Positions 3,739 to 6,013 of a stretch of 6,013 nucleotides of DNA are shown here, one piece after another. The position numbers and the translations under genes were made by a program. The DNA comes from Nitrospirota bacterium (GTDB lineage: Bacteria > JACPQY01), in the NCBI GenBank assembly GCA_016190245.1, contig JACPQY010000014.1, positions 1-6,013 on the forward strand, written 5' to 3'. Numbering within the stretch: position 1 is the first letter of the stretch; each line of letters begins with the position of its first letter. The notes under the pieces were generated by a model. It had not been told where the DNA came from, ran no database searches, and saw nothing but the letters and a program-made list of their open reading frames with translations.

Positions 3739-6013
3739 TCAGGGTTGGACCCTCAGGATGTGAGATCCGGTGGAGACGAGGATCGAGCCGTCGGCGGCCA
3801 CGGCAAGTCCCGCCGCGGCAGGGAGGGCTTTCTTGAGGGAGATGTTGGGCAAAGAAGGGTTCTGCACTCCGAGGCACACCAAGGGCGTAGCGAAAGCGAT
3901 GCCGGAGCCGATACACAGTGTCTGCCCGGAGAGCGCGAACTGCGCCCATGTGGCCGGGAGGGCGGTGGACACAAGTGTTGACAGGAGGCTCGGCGAGGCA
4001 CCCACCGTGATGTCGTAGATCCTGAGCGTCGGCCCGAGGCCGGTCTGCACGCTCGTCAGGTAGAGGTGGTTGCCGGAGACAAACACGCTGTTCGGCGTCT
4101 CCCCGGAAGGGAGCGCTACGGTGGACAGGATGGAAGGGGAGGTGGGGATGGACACGTCAATCACGTGGATGCCTTGCGTCCCGGAGGAAGGCGAGGAGAA
4201 GGGCACGTAGCAGTAGGAGCCCGCACACGCGAGATTGGTGAGGGCGGGGGCGTTGGGGATGGGCAGCGAGGTCGGCCCGAGGAGGTTGGCGGGGTCGGTC
4301 GCATCGATCGCCTCGAACTTGTCGGTGGCGTTCGACACGCCGAACACGTAGTTCCCCAGAGCGGCAAGGCTCGAAAGCGTGACGGTGAGCGTATCCGACA
4401 GCGCGGGGGCCGCGGGCGCGGCCAGGGAGTAGCTTCTCAGTCCGAAGAGCGTGACCGCGAAGAGCCAGCCGGGGCGGGTGGTGAGGTAGGTGGCGTACGC
4501 CGTGGCGGAGGGGATCTTGTGGACGGACTGGAGCGTGACCGCGTCGATCGTGTGGAGGGCGTAGCCCCACTTGGAGAGGGCGTAGAGATAGGCCCCTTGG
4601 CGTTCCATGAGGCCGATCTCGTCGTCGGTCGAATCGAGCAGCGTGTAGGAGAGCTCGGTTGGAGCGGAGGGGCTGGACACGTCCACGATCGAGAGGCCTG
4701 TTGTGATGACGACGCCCGAGGCTGTCGTGCGAGTGGCGTAGAGGCGATTGGACGAGAGGAGGAGCTTGCCGAACAGACCGGTCGAGCCGCTGCCGAGCGA
4801 GCCGAGCAGGGAGATGGCGCCCGGGTTTGTGACATCGAGGGCGAGGAGCGTGGGGGCCGACGACGCCCCGAGCGAGAAATACGCGGTGTTGCCCGAGACG
4901 GCCAGATCGAGTCCGCCCGTTCCGACGGCGAGGTTGCGCGAGGGGTTGTACGTGCCGAGGAGCGCGGGGATCTGCGGGTTGGAGACGTCGTGCACTTCGA
5001 GCGTGAGAGGGTAGGGGGGCGCCGTGCTCGAGACGAGCAGGTAGAGGCGCGTGCCCGAGAGCGTCATGGATTGGACGATCTTGCCCGTGAGGGGGGTGTT
5101 GGACTTGAGGCCGAGCTGGAGGTCGTAGAGGGCGAGATAGTTGGCGGAGGTCGAGAGATCTTTCCAGACGGCTGCCAGGAGGTTCCCCCCCGCGCGCATC
5201 ATGGCGAGGCCGGGATTGGAGATGCCGGTGGGCACGGGGAGTGTGGAGGTGCGCTTGAGGCCGAGGCCGAGACGGCCCTGCGAGGGGTCGGAGAACTCGA
5301 AGGCCCCGATTTCCGGCGTGGGGCCTACCGCGAGGGGGATGTACAGCGTCCGGTTGACGTACCCGGATCCACCCGTGAGGAGTATGGAGGTGCCGGCGGC
5401 AAGGGGCACGTAGTCCCCCGAGGGTTGGGAGTCCGCACCGGCGAGGAGACTCACCGCTCCGAGGCCGAGCGTGAACAGATAGCCGTTTCCCCAGAGGCGG
5501 TCGGTGCTGCCGGAATGAACATAGGGCAGGATCGAAGTCGAGAGCGGTGCCGCGGAACCGGGCTTCACGGCGGTGAGCGCGGGCGACGCGGGATTGGCGA
5601 CGTCGAAGAGACACGACCCGCCGTCCCAGCAGGGAACATGGAGAGTGGAGCCGACCAGATTGAGATCGCCGTTCGAGATGACGCGTTTCACGAGGGTGGG
5701 GGCGCTCACGGCGGGTTGCATGAACGTGACCGTGATCGAGGCCGCGCCCACGCGCGTCTGGGAGTCCACCGCTTCTACGGTGAGGACATGGCTGCCGCCG
5801 GAGTAGTAGGTCGGATCGACCGAGCCGGAATAGGGAGCGGCTGTGAGCGCCGCCAACGGGGCTTGGTCGAGGTAGAAGTAGACCGTTGTGGGGGCGACGT
5901 CATTCGTGACGGTGGCCGACAGCGTGAAAAGTTGTGGTGGAAGAAAGGCGCCGGTGGCGGGACTGGTGATCGAGAGGGCGATGGGGGGCAGCGGGGGCGG
6001 GCCGCCGGGTGGA
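3739..6013 (-). CDS. Ig-like and LVIVD-repeat beta-propeller surface protein (N-terminus outside window)
   Basis: The frame is open from the right edge to the TGA at 3739, giving 757 residues; the true start is outside the window. A TTG at 5856 would cut through a domain and is unlikely to be the start. After a proline-rich linker, residues about 9-97 form a bacterial Ig-like domain (ALSITSPATGAFLPP, VYFYLDQAPLA, SGGSHVLTVEAVDSQ, ASITVTF). The rest is a beta-propeller array with LVIVD-like repeats: FDVANPASPAL (about 136), VHDVSNPQIPALLGTY (341), LDVTNPGAISLLGSL (393), SIVDVSSPSAPTEL (444), AIDATDPANLLGP (569), HVIDVSIPTSPSIL (617) and IYDITVGASPSLL (665). Nearby cysteine pairs (CWDGGSC, CAGSYC) could form disulfides, consistent with an exported protein. 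LVIVD proteins are usually cell-surface or secreted, with poorly known functions; binding is the likely role. The gene is free of the short repeats that fill the downstream cytochrome gene, and the close spacing suggests one operon. Confidence 0.88.
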   Translation of the reverse strand, partial: PPGGPPPLPPIALSITSPATGAFLPPQLFTLSATVTNDVAPTTVYFYLDQAPLAALTAAPYSGSVDPTYYSGGSHVLTVEAVDSQTRVGAASITVTFMQPAVSAPTLVKRVISNGDLNLVGSTLHVPCWDGGSCLFDVANPASPALTAVKPGSAAPLSTSILPYVHSGSTDRLWGNGYLFTLGLGAVSLLAGADSQPSGDYVPLAAGTSILLTGGSGYVNRTLYIPLAVGPTPEIGAFEFSDPSQGRLGLGLKRTSTLPVPTGISNPGLAMMRAGGNLLAAVWKDLSTSANYLALYDLQLGLKSNTPLTGKIVQSMTLSGTRLYLLVSSTAPPYPLTLEVHDVSNPQIPALLGTYNPSRNLAVGTGGLDLAVSGNTAYFSLGASSAPTLLALDVTNPGAISLLGSLGSGSTGLFGKLLLSSNRLYATRTTASGVVITTGLSIVDVSSPSAPTELSYTLLDSTDDEIGLMERQGAYLYALSKWGYALHTIDAVTLQSVHKIPSATAYATYLTTRPGWLFAVTLFGLRSYSLAAPAAPALSDTLTVTLSSLAALGNYVFGVSNATDKFEAIDATDPANLLGPTSLPIPNAPALTNLACAGSYCYVPFSSPSSGTQGIHVIDVSIPTSPSILSTVALPSGETPNSVFVSGNHLYLTSVQTGLGPTLRIYDITVGASPSLLSTLVSTALPATWAQFALSGQTLCIGSGIAFATPLVCLGVQNPSLPNISLKKALPAAAGLAVAADGSILVSTGSHILRVQP

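Noticed and set aside
4157-5614. Minus-strand ORF of 485 codons inside the propeller gene
   Set aside because: It is an Arg/Pro/His-rich shadow. The LVIVD frame shows clear repeated motifs and the Ig-like domain.
5854-5856. TTG at 5856 as the start of the propeller gene
   Set aside because: The frame is open to the window edge, and the codons upstream encode the first half of the Ig-like domain, so the start must lie outside.

Overview
This is a GC-rich window (high G/C at third codon positions) from an uncultured-looking Gram-negative bacterium that builds exported c-type cytochromes and lipoproteins. The mix of a multihaem cytochrome, an LVIVD/Ig-like surface protein, a carboxypeptidase-regulatory-like lipoprotein and dense short repeats recalls environmental lineages such as Desulfobacterota, Nitrospirota, NC10 or related candidate phyla. 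No marker gene is present, so I do not assign a phylum.

Layout. 1-834 (minus): 5' part of a lipoprotein gene that runs off the left edge in a poly-glycine tract. 835-1045: divergent intergenic region with a small hairpin repeat and the end of a heptamer array. 1046-1335 (plus): two tiny overlapping membrane-protein ORFs (69 and 29 aa). 1358-3736 (minus): a 792-residue multihaem cytochrome c with eleven CXXCH motifs and one CX3CH motif. 3739-6013 (minus): a large exported-type protein with a bacterial Ig-like domain followed by LVIVD-type beta-propeller repeats, cut at its N-terminus by the right edge. The propeller gene precedes the cytochrome gene in the same transcription direction. Two bases separate the propeller stop from the proposed GTG start of the cytochrome, so the two are probably one operon with coupled translation. 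A surface electron-transfer or respiratory role is a reasonable inference, but nothing here fixes a substrate.

The most unusual feature is the cytochrome gene. It is invaded by at least three families of short repeats: (A) tandem 7-bp arrays, (B) 20-bp hairpins with 8-bp arms followed or preceded by a CTACG/CGTAG tag, and (C) GC-rich GGGCC/GGCCC hairpin elements with longer direct repeats. All lie between haem motifs, none breaks a motif, and the reading frame stays open across all of them. By my count they contribute roughly a quarter of the protein. The same families occur outside the gene: a heptamer array encodes the signal peptide of the neighbouring lipoprotein, and a hairpin lies in the intergenic region. 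The adjacent propeller gene shows none of them. This resembles in principle the Rickettsia palindromic elements (in-frame insertions in genes) and the cyanobacterial STRR heptamers, but here several families share one cytochrome.
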